64,000 nucleotides of DNA, taken from positions 53,136-117,135 of the forward strand of contig DBGO01000021.1 in assembly GCA_002295925.1 (NCBI GenBank), read 5' to 3'. Shown here piece by piece: positions 9,307 through 18,961 of the stretch. The notes beneath the pieces are model-generated. The model searched no databases and was not told the origin of the DNA. It saw nothing but the letters and a program-made list of their open reading frames with translations. The stretch's first letter is position 1; each line of letters starts with the position of its first letter. Origin of the DNA: Flavobacteriales bacterium UBA852. Its GTDB lineage: Bacteria; Bacteroidota; Bacteroidia; Flavobacteriales_E; Vicingaceae. The translations under genes were made by a program, and so were the position numbers.

Positions 9307-12300
9307 ATGAAAAAATTACTTATAATTTTATTGTTGTCTGCTATATTTGGATGGATGCAAAAAGGCATTGCACAAAAGTACAATCCGCTATTGCCACCCA
9401 ACACTTATCGAAATGCCGACAATCCCAATTACTGGAAAAACAAAAATCCGTATTGCGGATATTGGCAACAAGATGTGCATTACAAAATAAAAGCGCGTAT
9501 TGACGAGAAAAAAGACATCATTACAGCTTCCGAAGAGCTTACATATTGGAATAACTCTCCCGATACTCTGACTTATGTATTCTTTCACCTTTACCAAAAC
9601 GCCTTTCAACCGGGTTCTTACTACGATAAACTTCAAAAAGCAAACAAAATTCAACCCGTATACGGCAAATATGAATTGCAAAAAAAAGGAACCGAAATAA
9701 AAAATTTAAAGGTTAACGGCCAAAATGTAAAAATTGAAATAGACAATACCATTATGAAAGTTTATCTGCCAGAGCCTTTATTACCCAATCAATCCATCAT
9801 TTTTTCCATGGATTTTAAAACCTATTTCGACAAAGGAAGTGTTCGCCGCAGAATGAAAGTTTTCAACGCCTGGGGATACAAACATTACGACGGCGTGCAT
9901 TGGTATCCACGCATTTCGGTTTACGACCGTAAATTTGGGTGGACAACCGACCAACATCTGGGAAGAGAATTTTACGGCGATTTCGGAACATTCGATGTAG
10001 AACTTACATTCGCATCCAATTACATTGTAGGCGCCACCGGATATTTAATAAACCGAAAAGAAGTATTACCCGATGATTTACGCAAAAAGTTAGACATAAA
10101 AAACTTTGCCAACAAACCCTGGAACAGTAAACCATCGGTAATTATTCCTTATGACAGTACTCAAACCAAAACTTGGATATATCACGCCGAAAACGTGCAC
10201 GATTTTGCTTTCACTGCCGACCCTACTTACAGAATTGGAGAAGCACATTGGGAAGACAAAGTAGTTTATGCTTTAGCTCAAGAACCACACGCGTCGCGTT
10301 GGCAAAACGCTGCCGAATACACAGCAAAAGTTATCCAAGTTTATTCCGAAGATTTTGGACGGTACGTTTACCACAAAATGATTGTTGCCGATGCGCGCGA
10401 TGGTATGGAGTATCCAATGCTAACCCTTGACGGTGGAATGGACCCGTCTTATCGCGGTTTACTTGCGCACGAAGTAGGGCATAATTGGTTTTTCGGGCAA
10501 GTTGGTAATAATGAAACTTACAGAGCCATGCTCGATGAAGGTTTCACCCAGTTTCTTACTGCTTGGGCTTTAACAAAAATTGATGGCGATACACTCGTTG
10601 AGCCAATGCCCAGAAGTAAATATGTAAGAAAATTTAAAAAACCGGTAAGTCCCAGACTCTACCGTGCTTATTACGGTTATTTATTGGATGCAATTACCGA
10701 AGATGATGCGTTTTTAAACACCCATTCCGATGATTTTAACGGTGCTATACGGCATGGTGGCGGATATCGACACGTCTATTACAAAACGGCAACTATGCTG
10801 TATAATATGCGCTATGTTTTGGGCGAAGAATTATTCTTAAAATCAATGCAAAACTATTTTAACAAATGGAAAATTGCCCATCCTTATGTAGAGGATTTTC
10901 GCAATACCATTATACAATATTCACATGTGGATTTGAATTGGTTTTTTGACCAGTGGCTGACAACTGTCAAAAACATGGATTATGCTGTTAAATCCGTTAA
11001 GCCGGCAAAAGAAAAAGGTAAATACATTATAGAAATAGAACGTTTGGGTGAAATGCAAATGCCTGTAGAATTTACAGTTATCAGTAAAGACAAAAAAGAA
11101 TACAAATATTACATTCCAAACAATTGGTTTGTAAAAAAGACCGATGCTACCGTATTGCCTCGATGGATAGGTTGGGGGAAATTAAATCCGGTTTATTTTG
11201 CTGAAGTAGAAATTCCTGAGGGAATAAAAGATGTAATTATTGATCCTTCAATGCAAATGGCTGATGTAAACCGTTTAAATAATTCCAAGAAATTCCCTCT
11301 TTCTGTTAAGTTCGATTCAAAAATTTGGAATTACCCCGATTGGGGAAAATACGAATTGTTTGTACGTCCCGATTTTTGGTATAACAGTTACGACGGAATG
11401 AAAATTGGCGTGCACATGAACGGAAATTACATGCAAAAATTACACAATTTGCACGCAACTTTTTGGATGAATACGGGCTTATTGCAAGATGCAAATATTG
11501 CAGATAAAAATCTGTTCGATCCTATTTCGTTTAACGTTGCTTATCAAACATCAACACACAAATTGATGAAACGCTCATGGGTAGCATTGCAAACAAAATG
11601 GTTAGATGGATTGAACAGTTATAAAATACGATTCAGCAAACAAGACCGTAAAGGAAAGAACACTTTCTATACCGAATATAAATCTATGATTCGTTTAGAT
11701 TCGAGCGATTTACATTATTTGCTCTACCCTAATGATTGGAAAATTAATAAATTGAACAACACCATAGCATTGGGAGTTACGCACAAATACAAATACACCA
11801 AAGGGCGTGGAACGATTGATTTAAAATTACGTTCTTCAACTCTGTTTAGCGATTATAACTTTGCTCAATTAACATTAGAAGCAAAAAATTATAATCAAAT
11901 AACTAAAAAATTAGACTTTAACACAAGAGTTTTTGCTCTTTTGGGAACAGGGAATAACACCCCTTACGAATCGGCTTTATACTTGGCAGGTGCAAATCCT
12001 GAGCAATTAATGGATAATAAATTTACCCGTTCGGCAGGATTTATCCCAACCGATTGGACAAGATACTCAGGAAATACAGGAAATTTTCAAATGGGTGGGG
12101 GGCTAAACCTGCGCGGATACAATAATTATGTTGCCGTAGAAACCCTACCCGACACAATTGTTTTGGCATATAGAGGAAAATCAGGAGCATCCGTCAGCGG
12201 TGAGTTGGAATTTGATAAATTAATAAAATTTAAACCGCGATTTTTACGAGCATTTAAATTAGATACTTACATTTTTGGAGATGCCGGATATATCGATTTT

Positions 12301-12501
12301 GGTCAAAAAACCTATAATATTTCCGATGTTCGAGTGGATGCCGGATTAGGTGCTGCTCTAACCATTAGAAGATGGGGTCCTTTACAAACAGTTAACCCGT
12401 TAACCATTCGTTTCGACTTTCCTTTCTTCTTAAACCGTCCCCCGGCAACAGAAGATTTTGTACAATTTAGATGGTTAATTGGTATTAATCGAACTTTTTA
12501 A
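9307..12501 (+). CDS. Large secreted M1 family (gluzincin) metallopeptidase
   Basis: This 1,064-residue protein has an N-terminal signal peptide (MKKLLIILLLSAIFGWMQ, cleavage probably near IAQ). The M1 catalytic core carries the exopeptidase motif GMEYP (about 367-371) and the zinc site HEVGH (388-392) followed by Glu411 in LDEGF, which fits HEXXH-x18-E. The region after about residue 680 is rich in alternating aromatic strands (YELFVRPDFWYNSYDG, ending FRWLIGINRTF), suggesting a beta-rich or barrel-like C-terminal extension beyond the usual M1 length. There is no T9SS type A tail. It probably acts as an aminopeptidase in the periplasm or at the outer membrane. Confidence 0.9.
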   Translation: MKKLLIILLLSAIFGWMQKGIAQKYNPLLPPNTYRNADNPNYWKNKNPYCGYWQQDVHYKIKARIDEKKDIITASEELTYWNNSPDTLTYVFFHLYQNAFQPGSYYDKLQKANKIQPVYGKYELQKKGTEIKNLKVNGQNVKIEIDNTIMKVYLPEPLLPNQSIIFSMDFKTYFDKGSVRRRMKVFNAWGYKHYDGVHWYPRISVYDRKFGWTTDQHLGREFYGDFGTFDVELTFASNYIVGATGYLINRKEVLPDDLRKKLDIKNFANKPWNSKPSVIIPYDSTQTKTWIYHAENVHDFAFTADPTYRIGEAHWEDKVVYALAQEPHASRWQNAAEYTAKVIQVYSEDFGRYVYHKMIVADARDGMEYPMLTLDGGMDPSYRGLLAHEVGHNWFFGQVGNNETYRAMLDEGFTQFLTAWALTKIDGDTLVEPMPRSKYVRKFKKPVSPRLYRAYYGYLLDAITEDDAFLNTHSDDFNGAIRHGGGYRHVYYKTATMLYNMRYVLGEELFLKSMQNYFNKWKIAHPYVEDFRNTIIQYSHVDLNWFFDQWLTTVKNMDYAVKSVKPAKEKGKYIIEIERLGEMQMPVEFTVISKDKKEYKYYIPNNWFVKKTDATVLPRWIGWGKLNPVYFAEVEIPEGIKDVIIDPSMQMADVNRLNNSKKFPLSVKFDSKIWNYPDWGKYELFVRPDFWYNSYDGMKIGVHMNGNYMQKLHNLHATFWMNTGLLQDANIADKNLFDPISFNVAYQTSTHKLMKRSWVALQTKWLDGLNSYKIRFSKQDRKGKNTFYTEYKSMIRLDSSDLHYLLYPNDWKINKLNNTIALGVTHKYKYTKGRGTIDLKLRSSTLFSDYNFAQLTLEAKNYNQITKKLDFNTRVFALLGTGNNTPYESALYLAGANPEQLMDNKFTRSAGFIPTDWTRYSGNTGNFQMGGGLNLRGYNNYVAVETLPDTIVLAYRGKSGASVSGELEFDKLIKFKPRFLRAFKLDTYIFGDAGYIDFGQKTYNISDVRVDAGLGAALTIRRWGPLQTVNPLTIRFDFPFFLNRPPATEDFVQFRWLIGINRTF

Positions 12502-12514
12502 TATATTTAGGTAT

Positions 12515-12522
12515 TATTTTTG
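12515..12522 (+). promoter_or_regulatory. Candidate -7 promoter box (TATTTTTG) for the chalcone-isomerase-like gene
   Basis: An exact TAnnTTTG match lies 36 bases upstream of the ATG at 12559. It would give a leader of about 30 bases. No -33 element is clear. Confidence 0.3.
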
Positions 12523-12558
12523 AATATTCATTTAAACAACAAACAAAAAATCGAAATT

Positions 12559-13128
12559 ATGAAAAAGACAATTTTAGTATTATTTGCAGCTATCTTATCT
12601 GCAACAAGCTTTGCACAAGTAACTATCAGTGATGTTACATTACCTAAAAAAGTAGAATTTAATAATAAAACATTAATCTTAAACGGTGGAGGATTGAGAG
12701 AAAAGCTCTGGATAGACCTTTATGTTGGCGGTTTGTATTTACCCGAAAAAAACAAAGATCCAAAAAGAATAATTGCGGCAAATCAACCACAAGCCATTAA
12801 ATTAGTAATTGTTTCTTCTTTAATCTCTTCTGAAAAAATGGAAGAAGCCATAGAAGAAGGATTTGAAAAATCTACAAATGGCAATACTAAGCCCATGCGT
12901 GCCAAAATAGACAAATTCAAATCATTTTTCAGTAAGGAACCTATTAAAAAAAATGATATTTTCGATATTGTTTATATTCCAGGTAAAGGAACTGTTGTTT
13001 ACAAAAACAATAAAATTATTGGCGTAGTTGAAGGATTGGATTTCAAAAAAGCATTATTTGCCATTTGGCTTGGAGAAGAACCCGCCGATGAAGATTTAAA
13101 AGAAGGAATGTTAGGAATTGACAACTAA
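12559..13128 (+). CDS. Chalcone isomerase-like periplasmic protein
   Basis: I chose ATG at 12559 because the product then begins with a clean signal peptide, MKKTILVLFAAILSATSFAQ; an upstream in-frame TTG at 12520 would add 13 polar residues before it. The mature part has LNGGGLREKLWIDLYVGGLYLPEK, SSLISSEKMEEAIEEGFEKS, FDIVYIPGKGTVVYKNN and FKKALFAIWLGEEPADEDLKEGMLG. These match the bacterial chalcone_isomerase_like family, in which the C-terminal AIWLG is well conserved. Bacterial members have no established reaction. It ends just before a hairpin terminator shared with gapA. Confidence 0.85.
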   Translation: MKKTILVLFAAILSATSFAQVTISDVTLPKKVEFNNKTLILNGGGLREKLWIDLYVGGLYLPEKNKDPKRIIAANQPQAIKLVIVSSLISSEKMEEAIEEGFEKSTNGNTKPMRAKIDKFKSFFSKEPIKKNDIFDIVYIPGKGTVVYKNNKIIGVVEGLDFKKALFAIWLGEEPADEDLKEGMLGIDN

Positions 13129-13151
13129 AATAAATATTAAACTCCTTAAAT

Positions 13152-13180
13152 AAAAAAACTCCCCGGTTGGGGAGTTTTTT
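13152..13180. terminator. Bidirectional rho-independent terminator
   Basis: The six-base-pair stem CTCCCC/GGGGAG (13159-13164, 13169-13174) with loop GGTT is flanked by seven A on the left and six T on the right. It can end transcription both from the plus-strand chalcone-isomerase-like gene and from gapA on the minus strand. The gapA stop codon lies at the edge of the T run. Confidence 0.85.
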
Positions 13181-14174
13181 ATTGACTTATTTTTTCCAAT
13201 AAATCTATAATACGATTACTGTATCCGTATTCATTATCGTACCAACCAACAATTTTCACCATATTTCCCACAACAGAAGTCAAACCTGCATCAAAAATAG
13301 AGGAATGACTGTTGCCTATAATATCTCGAGAAACAATTGGTTCATTGGTATATTGCATATAACCTTTTAATTCATTATTCGCCGCATTTTTAAATGCTTC
13401 ATTGATTTCATCTTCAGAAACTAAATTTTTCACAACGGCACTAATATCTGTCAACGAACCATCAGGTACGGGAACACGTATTCCACAACCGCCAATATGC
13501 CCTTCCAAATGTGGAAATATTTTAGTAATTGCTTTTGCGGCTCCAGTTGTAGTGGGTATTATATTTTCAGCCGCTGCACGGGCTCTTCGTAAATCTTTAT
13601 GAGCAGAATCATGAATACGTTGGTCCATTGTGTAAGAATGGACTGTAGTGATATAGGCGTTTGAAATTCCACACAACTCATCAAGTATTTTTATTAATGG
13701 TGCCGCAGAATTGGTTGTGCATGAGGCATTAGAAACAATATCTTCATTACCGTCAAGAATATGATCATTTATTCCCATCACAACTGTCTTAATGCCTTCA
13801 CTTTTGGCAGGTGCAGAAAGAACAACTTTTTTAGCTCCTGCTTGTAAATGCAAGGAAGCCAATTCTTTTGTCAAATACCTTCCGGTAGATTCTATCACTA
13901 TATCAACATCTAATTCTTTCCATGGCAATTCAGCAGGATTTGGATTATGCGTAATAGTAACCCTTTTTCCATTAATGATAATAGAATCTTCATCATAATC
14001 AATAGTAGAATTAGCAATGCCGTGAACAGAATCATACTTCAGCAAATGCGCCATGGTATGATTATCTGCCAAATCATTAATTGCAACTAATTCAATATCT
14101 GTATTTCTTTGTTGTAAAATTCGGCAAACAGCTCTTCCTATTCGTCCAAATCCGTTAATGGCTATTTTTGTCAT
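13179..14174 (-). CDS. gapA: Glyceraldehyde-3-phosphate dehydrogenase, type I
   Basis: This glycolytic and gluconeogenic enzyme oxidatively phosphorylates glyceraldehyde 3-phosphate with NAD(P). The 331-residue product has the Rossmann start IAINGFGRIGR, the active-site SNASCTTN with Cys152, the VHSYT loop, the phosphate-site RRARAAAENIIPTTTGAAKA, RVPVPDGSLTD and the C-terminal WYDNEYGYSNR. Residues at positions 32-35 (INDL) are consistent with NAD preference, though this is an inference. The gene is monocistronic, with terminators on both sides. Confidence 0.96.
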   Translation of the reverse strand: MTKIAINGFGRIGRAVCRILQQRNTDIELVAINDLADNHTMAHLLKYDSVHGIANSTIDYDEDSIIINGKRVTITHNPNPAELPWKELDVDIVIESTGRYLTKELASLHLQAGAKKVVLSAPAKSEGIKTVVMGINDHILDGNEDIVSNASCTTNSAAPLIKILDELCGISNAYITTVHSYTMDQRIHDSAHKDLRRARAAAENIIPTTTGAAKAITKIFPHLEGHIGGCGIRVPVPDGSLTDISAVVKNLVSEDEINEAFKNAANNELKGYMQYTNEPIVSRDIIGNSHSSIFDAGLTSVVGNMVKIVGWYDNEYGYSNRIIDLLEKISQ

Positions 14175-14193
14175 ATCTGTGTCAATTAAAATT

Positions 14194-14226
14194 AAAAAGG
14201 CTTCTCAAATTTACGAGAAGCCTTTT
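14194..14226 (-). terminator. Rho-independent terminator of the T9SS propeller protein gene
   Basis: The perfect 8-bp stem GGCTTCTC/GAGAAGCC (14199-14206, 14215-14222) has an eight-base loop. Read on the minus strand it is followed by a run of five T. It lies 20 bases after the stop of the gene ending at 14247. Confidence 0.85.
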
Positions 14227-14246
14227 AATATCGAGTAATTAACTTA

Positions 14247-17174
14247 TTATTTTAACACTACAATTTTTGAAAGTTTCGATTGTGTTCCGGAATTTAATTT
14301 AATAAAATAAGTACCGTTTGACAAGTTAGAAACATCAATCGTTTCATTATAAGTTCCTTTCAATAATCTTCCAAGGTTTTCTTTCAACATCAATTTACCA
14401 TTGATATCAAATACCTCAATAGAATTATTATCGGAATTTTCGTTCAATGTAAATGAAACTGTTCCTGTAGTTTGCATTGGGTTTGGATAAACATTAAGGT
14501 TATTTACAGCGTTTACCTCATTATTTTCAATGTTGCGTACGCTAACTAAATCAGCTGTTTTCCAGAAACCTCTACCATGAGTACCTAAATAGTATTCTTG
14601 CGAATTAACCGCTTTGTTCCATGGTTTAGTTTGTTGAGTAACCGTAAATACCGGTGACAACATAAAGTCATTTTGTGACTCCGGATACCATTTAACAGAT
14701 GATGTAGAACCTGTAAATGCATTTTGACAAGCCCACACACCACATTCAGTACCGATTAATACTAAATTATTGTCATTAATATCAATTTCTGCATCGTAAA
14801 CAGGCATTTTGGGTAAGTATCCGTCTGCAGATGGAGAACCTGGACCTTGAATAGAGGTGAAATTAGTTGTCATATTTGATGCTGTACCTGCTGATGTAGC
14901 ATTAGTACATCTGTACACATGAGCTGCTGAAGTATAGTTTCCTAAAGTAACAATAATATTATCATTATTATTCGGATCAATAGCAATTCCTGTTACAGCT
15001 TGACCGGTTCCACCACCAATACGAGTTAATGAAATTACAGATGACCCTGATCGAATATCAGTGGTTAATGAGTCGTAAGCACTGTTTAAATTAGAAATTC
15101 TATAAATATTTCCTGAAGTTGTACCCACAAATAAATGATCACCATCCGGAGTAAACTCCATTGCTAAAGGTGTTCCGGAAAAACCGTTTATAGAACTTGC
15201 TATCAAATCCCATTTCGGATCATTACTTAAACGGATAGCATCTCTTGTTAAATAAATTGAAGAACTACCGGCATAAAACGCCAATTTAGATTGAACCGAA
15301 TCGATTACAGGAAGTGAATCACCCGGATTTAACTGAACCGGAGCAATATAAGTTAAAGCAATTGGCGTACCAGCTGCACCATTGGTTTGTGAGAAATAAG
15401 TTATTGTATCACCTACATTATATGAATTCACTGTATCTTTAAACCATAACGTATCTTTGGCAAAAGGATCTCTTTCATTTTCCCAATAGCCAAACATTGT
15501 GTGGAAAGGCCCACAACCGCTCTGACATAAACCGGTTAATTCCGCATCAAAGAAACTTCCGCTGGACCCACTAAAACTGATTCTTGAAAGTGAACCGTTA
15601 TAAACTGTTGCAAAAGCAATTTGTGAAATATCAGAAAATGCACATTCAAAACCATCACCACCTGAAATTTCAATTGCCGAACGTGGGTTTGTAGTAAGCG
15701 CACCAATTAATTGAGTACCATTATCTTGCGATCCTCCTAACACAAAACCGTTAGCAGCTATTGCCATATCATAGAATTGAGTAACATTATAATTATGATT
15801 AATAGCTGTCCAAGTGTCACCTCCATCACGAGAGCGGAAAACACCACCATCAGTTGCTACATAAATTGTACTTGCATCAGCATAAACAATTTTATGTTTA
15901 TCGGCATGTACATAATAAGGATTACCACCTAAACCAAAATCTACTGTTGTAGCAATATTAGTCCATTGACCGGCTACAGGATTTGTTCCGGGAGTACGCA
16001 CCCATTTGTATAAATGCACACCACCAACAATAATTTCATCCGGATTATCAGGATTTACGGCAATAGTATTATCATACCACCCTTGGCAATTTACACCGGG
16101 ATTTGCAAAAGGGTCAAAACTTCCACCCCCAGGGCCTATGACAGTCCAATTTTGACCATAATCATCCGAACGATAAATATTATTTAAACAACTGTTTGAT
16201 TTAGTAGTAGAAGCATAAATTATATTTGGATTGGAGGGTGATACAGCCAACTCGATTCTTGAAGAACCGCTTAAAGAAACAGGTGAAAAAGAATCATCCG
16301 AACCATCCGGGGAGATATAAACATTTGATGAAGAAGCAGCATAAACTCTTCCGTTTTTATCCACAACTACATCTTTCATTGCACCGGTATATAAATTCGG
16401 GTTACCTTGAACAATATGCACAGGGTTTGTCCAACCTGCATCAGTATTTGGGTAATTACCATTTCCATCCGGTTCAGCCCATTTTAAGCCATTATTTGTT
16501 GCAGCATATATTCTCTCACCGTAAGTTGCCAATTCATAAATACTTGACCATGGCGTAGTAGTAGAATTGTTCGGCACACTTGATGTTTGAATAACGGGTA
16601 TAACCGTGTTGGTAGCTACATCATATTCATATAGCCCTGTACCAACAAAACCTGAACCTAATTGCCCCCCTGGGTTTTCAAAATTTGCAGCTCCGGTTCC
16701 GAAGAAAATTCTTCCGGAAGCAGTTTGAGCGATACATGAAACGGCTTCGTTACAAATAGTATCATTTATGGGATACCATGTTCCACCGGCATTATCAGAA
16801 CGCCACAAACCACCGGAAACACCACCGGCAAAAAATCGATTGGGATTATTTTTATCAATCAAAAAACCACGCGTTCTTCCGGCTACATTATCGGGACCAA
16901 TATCAGACCAGTTGATGCCTAATGCTACTTTATTCTTTTTATTTAAAATTTTCACTGCTTCTCTTCTTGCTTTTTGCATTAAAGCATAATCCAACTCTCC
17001 GGTAGCAGGATTTACTCGAAGCATTTTCATAAATTCTGCATAACCTTGTGCTCCTTCAACCTGACGAGCTTCCCGTGGTTGATACTTAGCTTCTTTAGTG
17101 TTGGAAAAACTGATAAGTCCGCCAATGATAACTCCTGACAAAGCGGTTCCTAAAATAATTTTGTTCACCTTCAT
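14247..17174 (-). CDS. T9SS-secreted protein with sortilin/BNR-like propeller repeats and type A sorting domain
   Basis: This 975-residue secreted protein has an N-terminal hydrophobic signal (VNKIILGTALSGVIIGGLISF). Repeated blades such as FFAGGVSGGLWRSDNAGGTW, IYRSDDYGQNWTVIG and VFRSRDGGDTWTAI carry the Asp-box pattern SxDxGxxW of BNR and sortilin-type propellers. The last 80 or so residues (NLNVYPNPMQTTGTVSF, DINGKLM, LSNGTYFIKL, KIVVLK) form a typical type A C-terminal sorting domain, which directs export by the T9SS and surface attachment or release. No peptidase or glycosidase catalytic site is evident. It is monocistronic with its own terminator. Confidence 0.92.
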   Translation of the reverse strand: MKVNKIILGTALSGVIIGGLISFSNTKEAKYQPREARQVEGAQGYAEFMKMLRVNPATGELDYALMQKARREAVKILNKKNKVALGINWSDIGPDNVAGRTRGFLIDKNNPNRFFAGGVSGGLWRSDNAGGTWYPINDTICNEAVSCIAQTASGRIFFGTGAANFENPGGQLGSGFVGTGLYEYDVATNTVIPVIQTSSVPNNSTTTPWSSIYELATYGERIYAATNNGLKWAEPDGNGNYPNTDAGWTNPVHIVQGNPNLYTGAMKDVVVDKNGRVYAASSSNVYISPDGSDDSFSPVSLSGSSRIELAVSPSNPNIIYASTTKSNSCLNNIYRSDDYGQNWTVIGPGGGSFDPFANPGVNCQGWYDNTIAVNPDNPDEIIVGGVHLYKWVRTPGTNPVAGQWTNIATTVDFGLGGNPYYVHADKHKIVYADASTIYVATDGGVFRSRDGGDTWTAINHNYNVTQFYDMAIAANGFVLGGSQDNGTQLIGALTTNPRSAIEISGGDGFECAFSDISQIAFATVYNGSLSRISFSGSSGSFFDAELTGLCQSGCGPFHTMFGYWENERDPFAKDTLWFKDTVNSYNVGDTITYFSQTNGAAGTPIALTYIAPVQLNPGDSLPVIDSVQSKLAFYAGSSSIYLTRDAIRLSNDPKWDLIASSINGFSGTPLAMEFTPDGDHLFVGTTSGNIYRISNLNSAYDSLTTDIRSGSSVISLTRIGGGTGQAVTGIAIDPNNNDNIIVTLGNYTSAAHVYRCTNATSAGTASNMTTNFTSIQGPGSPSADGYLPKMPVYDAEIDINDNNLVLIGTECGVWACQNAFTGSTSSVKWYPESQNDFMLSPVFTVTQQTKPWNKAVNSQEYYLGTHGRGFWKTADLVSVRNIENNEVNAVNNLNVYPNPMQTTGTVSFTLNENSDNNSIEVFDINGKLMLKENLGRLLKGTYNETIDVSNLSNGTYFIKLNSGTQSKLSKIVVLK

Positions 17175-17288
17175 AGTTAACTGTATTTTTATCTAATTTG
17201 ATTAAAAAATGTGTGGCAAGATACTGAAATCCTTGTTTTTGACCAAATATTTTTAAACAATAAATTGATATTTTTTGACTCCTAAATA

Positions 17289-18149
17289 TTAAAATAAATG
17301 TTTTTCGGCATGGTATGAAGATCGTACCAACGGGCCGCTTTCAACAAATCTAAAGCCTTTTTGCAATGCTATTTCTTTGTATTCTTTAAATTTTTCGGGA
17401 GTTACAAATTCTGCTACCGGCAAGTGATTAGGTGTGGGTTGAAGATATTGACCAATGGTTAAAATATCGCATCCTACATCTGCCAAGTCGTCTATTGTAT
17501 CCAAAATTTCTTGCTCGGTTTCTCCCAGCCCCAACATTATTCCCGATTTGGTTTTCATTCCGCCTTGTTTTAAACGATACAACACTTCTAAACTTCTGTC
17601 GTATTTGGCTTGAATTCTAACTTCTTTGGTTAACCGACGAACTGTTTCCATATTGTGTGAAACAATCTCAGGTGCAACATCAATTATCCGTTGAAGATTT
17701 TCCCACTTACCGCCAAAGTCGGGTATTAAGGTTTCCATAGTTGTTTCAGGTGAAACTTCTCTGACTTTTTTAACGGTTTCTGCCCAGATTATTGACCCGC
17801 CATCTTCCAAATCATCTCTATCTACAGAAGTAATAACACAATGTTTTACTTTCATTAATTTAACCGAATTGGCGACTCTTTCGGGCTCTTTAAAATCAGC
17901 CGGAAGCGGTTTGCCTGTTTTCACGGCACAAAATCCGCACGAACGGGTACAAATATTTCCCAATATCATAAAAGTTGCTGTTCCCGCTCCCCAGCATTCA
18001 CCCATATTGGGACAGTTACCACTCTGGCAAATGGTATGCAATTTATGTTCATCTACTATTTTGCGAACTTTTGTATATTCTTCGCCAATTGGCAATTTCA
18101 CTCGCAACCAAGGTGGTTTTTTATATAATCTCTTTTGTTTTGTTTCCAT
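17289..18149 (-). CDS. lipA: Lipoyl synthase
   Basis: This radical SAM enzyme inserts two sulfurs into protein-bound octanoyl groups to make lipoyl cofactors. The 286-residue product has both cluster motifs: the auxiliary site CQSGNCPNMGEC (Cys41, 46, 52) and the radical SAM site CTRSCGFC (Cys67, 71, 74). It also has ITSVDRDDLEDGG, ETLIPDFGG, HNMETV, KSGIMLGLGE, TIGQYLQPTPNHLPV and the C-terminal VRSSYHAE, whose RSSY serine ligates the auxiliary cluster. It begins 9 bases after the upstream outer-membrane protein gene, so the two probably share a message. Confidence 0.97.
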   Translation of the reverse strand: METKQKRLYKKPPWLRVKLPIGEEYTKVRKIVDEHKLHTICQSGNCPNMGECWGAGTATFMILGNICTRSCGFCAVKTGKPLPADFKEPERVANSVKLMKVKHCVITSVDRDDLEDGGSIIWAETVKKVREVSPETTMETLIPDFGGKWENLQRIIDVAPEIVSHNMETVRRLTKEVRIQAKYDRSLEVLYRLKQGGMKTKSGIMLGLGETEQEILDTIDDLADVGCDILTIGQYLQPTPNHLPVAEFVTPEKFKEYKEIALQKGFRFVESGPLVRSSYHAEKHLF

Positions 18150-18158
18150 GTTCTACTG

Positions 18159-18905
18159 TTAAACCGTCTTTTTTCCACCAATTAAAAAATTGATATAAAG
18201 ATTAAAAAATAAGCTGTAATTTTTAGCTAAAGCCATAATCGGAACTTCTTTAAAGTAATAATCCACGGCAACGCCACATTCTATAGACTTCAATCCGTCG
18301 GAATATGGTGATGTTTCAAAGTTAAATCCGAATTTGGAATGAATTCCGGGATAAAACTTTCCTTCAAAAAGTCCACGTAAACCATTATCTCTGCCATAAA
18401 TATTGGTTATATTATGTTCATAAGGGTCGAACGTTTCGGATTGCAACAAAGTTGAGTTTAAATCTATCCTTTTGATAACCAACAAATAATAAGGTTTTGC
18501 ATATCCCAGCGACAATCCAACATTATACAACCAAGCTATATCAATGCCTTTAATACTTTGTTTCCCTATAAATACTTTATGATACCCAACCGACAATCGC
18601 AATGCGGAAAAAGAAGCTAATTTTCCTAATATATAACTTTTGGCATTATCAAAATTCGGGTTATAGCTTTTTACTTCTTTAGGATGCTTAATGGTTACCC
18701 ATTCAATTTCATACGAGCGCTTTGTAAATCCGGTTAAATATTTATTGTAACGATAATTGAATCCGATGCCTGAGGTATGCAAATGAACACCCAATGATGA
18801 CTCGGATGCATAAATAGTTCGTTTTTCTTCAAAGATAGTTCCTTGTGAAAAAGCTGAGGAAGCAACCAATAATGCGGACAATATGAAAAAAAAGTGTTTA
18901 TTCAT
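18159..18905 (-). CDS. Predicted outer-membrane beta-barrel protein, function unknown
   Basis: This is a 248-residue protein with a signal peptide (MNKHFFFILSALLVASSAFS). The remainder alternates aromatic and polar residues (GVHLHTSGIGFNYRYNKYL, LRLSVGYHKVFIG, LYNVGLSLGYAKPYYLLVI, IHSKFGFNFETSP, ECGVAVDYYFKEVPI), which suggests eight or so membrane strands. I recognise no named family. The gene lies 9 bases upstream of lipA and divergent from an OsmC-family gene. A short out-of-frame ATG (18909) gives a three-codon frame overlapping the chosen start. Confidence 0.7.
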   Translation of the reverse strand: MNKHFFFILSALLVASSAFSQGTIFEEKRTIYASESSLGVHLHTSGIGFNYRYNKYLTGFTKRSYEIEWVTIKHPKEVKSYNPNFDNAKSYILGKLASFSALRLSVGYHKVFIGKQSIKGIDIAWLYNVGLSLGYAKPYYLLVIKRIDLNSTLLQSETFDPYEHNITNIYGRDNGLRGLFEGKFYPGIHSKFGFNFETSPYSDGLKSIECGVAVDYYFKEVPIMALAKNYSLFFNLYINFLIGGKKTV

Positions 18906-18910
18906 TCATA

Positions 18911-18918
18911 CAAAGATA
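18911..18918 (-). promoter_or_regulatory. Candidate -7 promoter box (TATCTTTG) 5 nt before the outer-membrane protein ATG
   Basis: Read on the minus strand the box is an exact TAnnTTTG match ending 5 bases before the ATG at 18905. If active, the transcript would be leaderless or nearly so. No -33 TTTG is apparent. Confidence 0.35.
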
Positions 18919-18961
18919 ATCATATTTCGCATATTTGCCTATAAATAAATTGGCAATCAAT

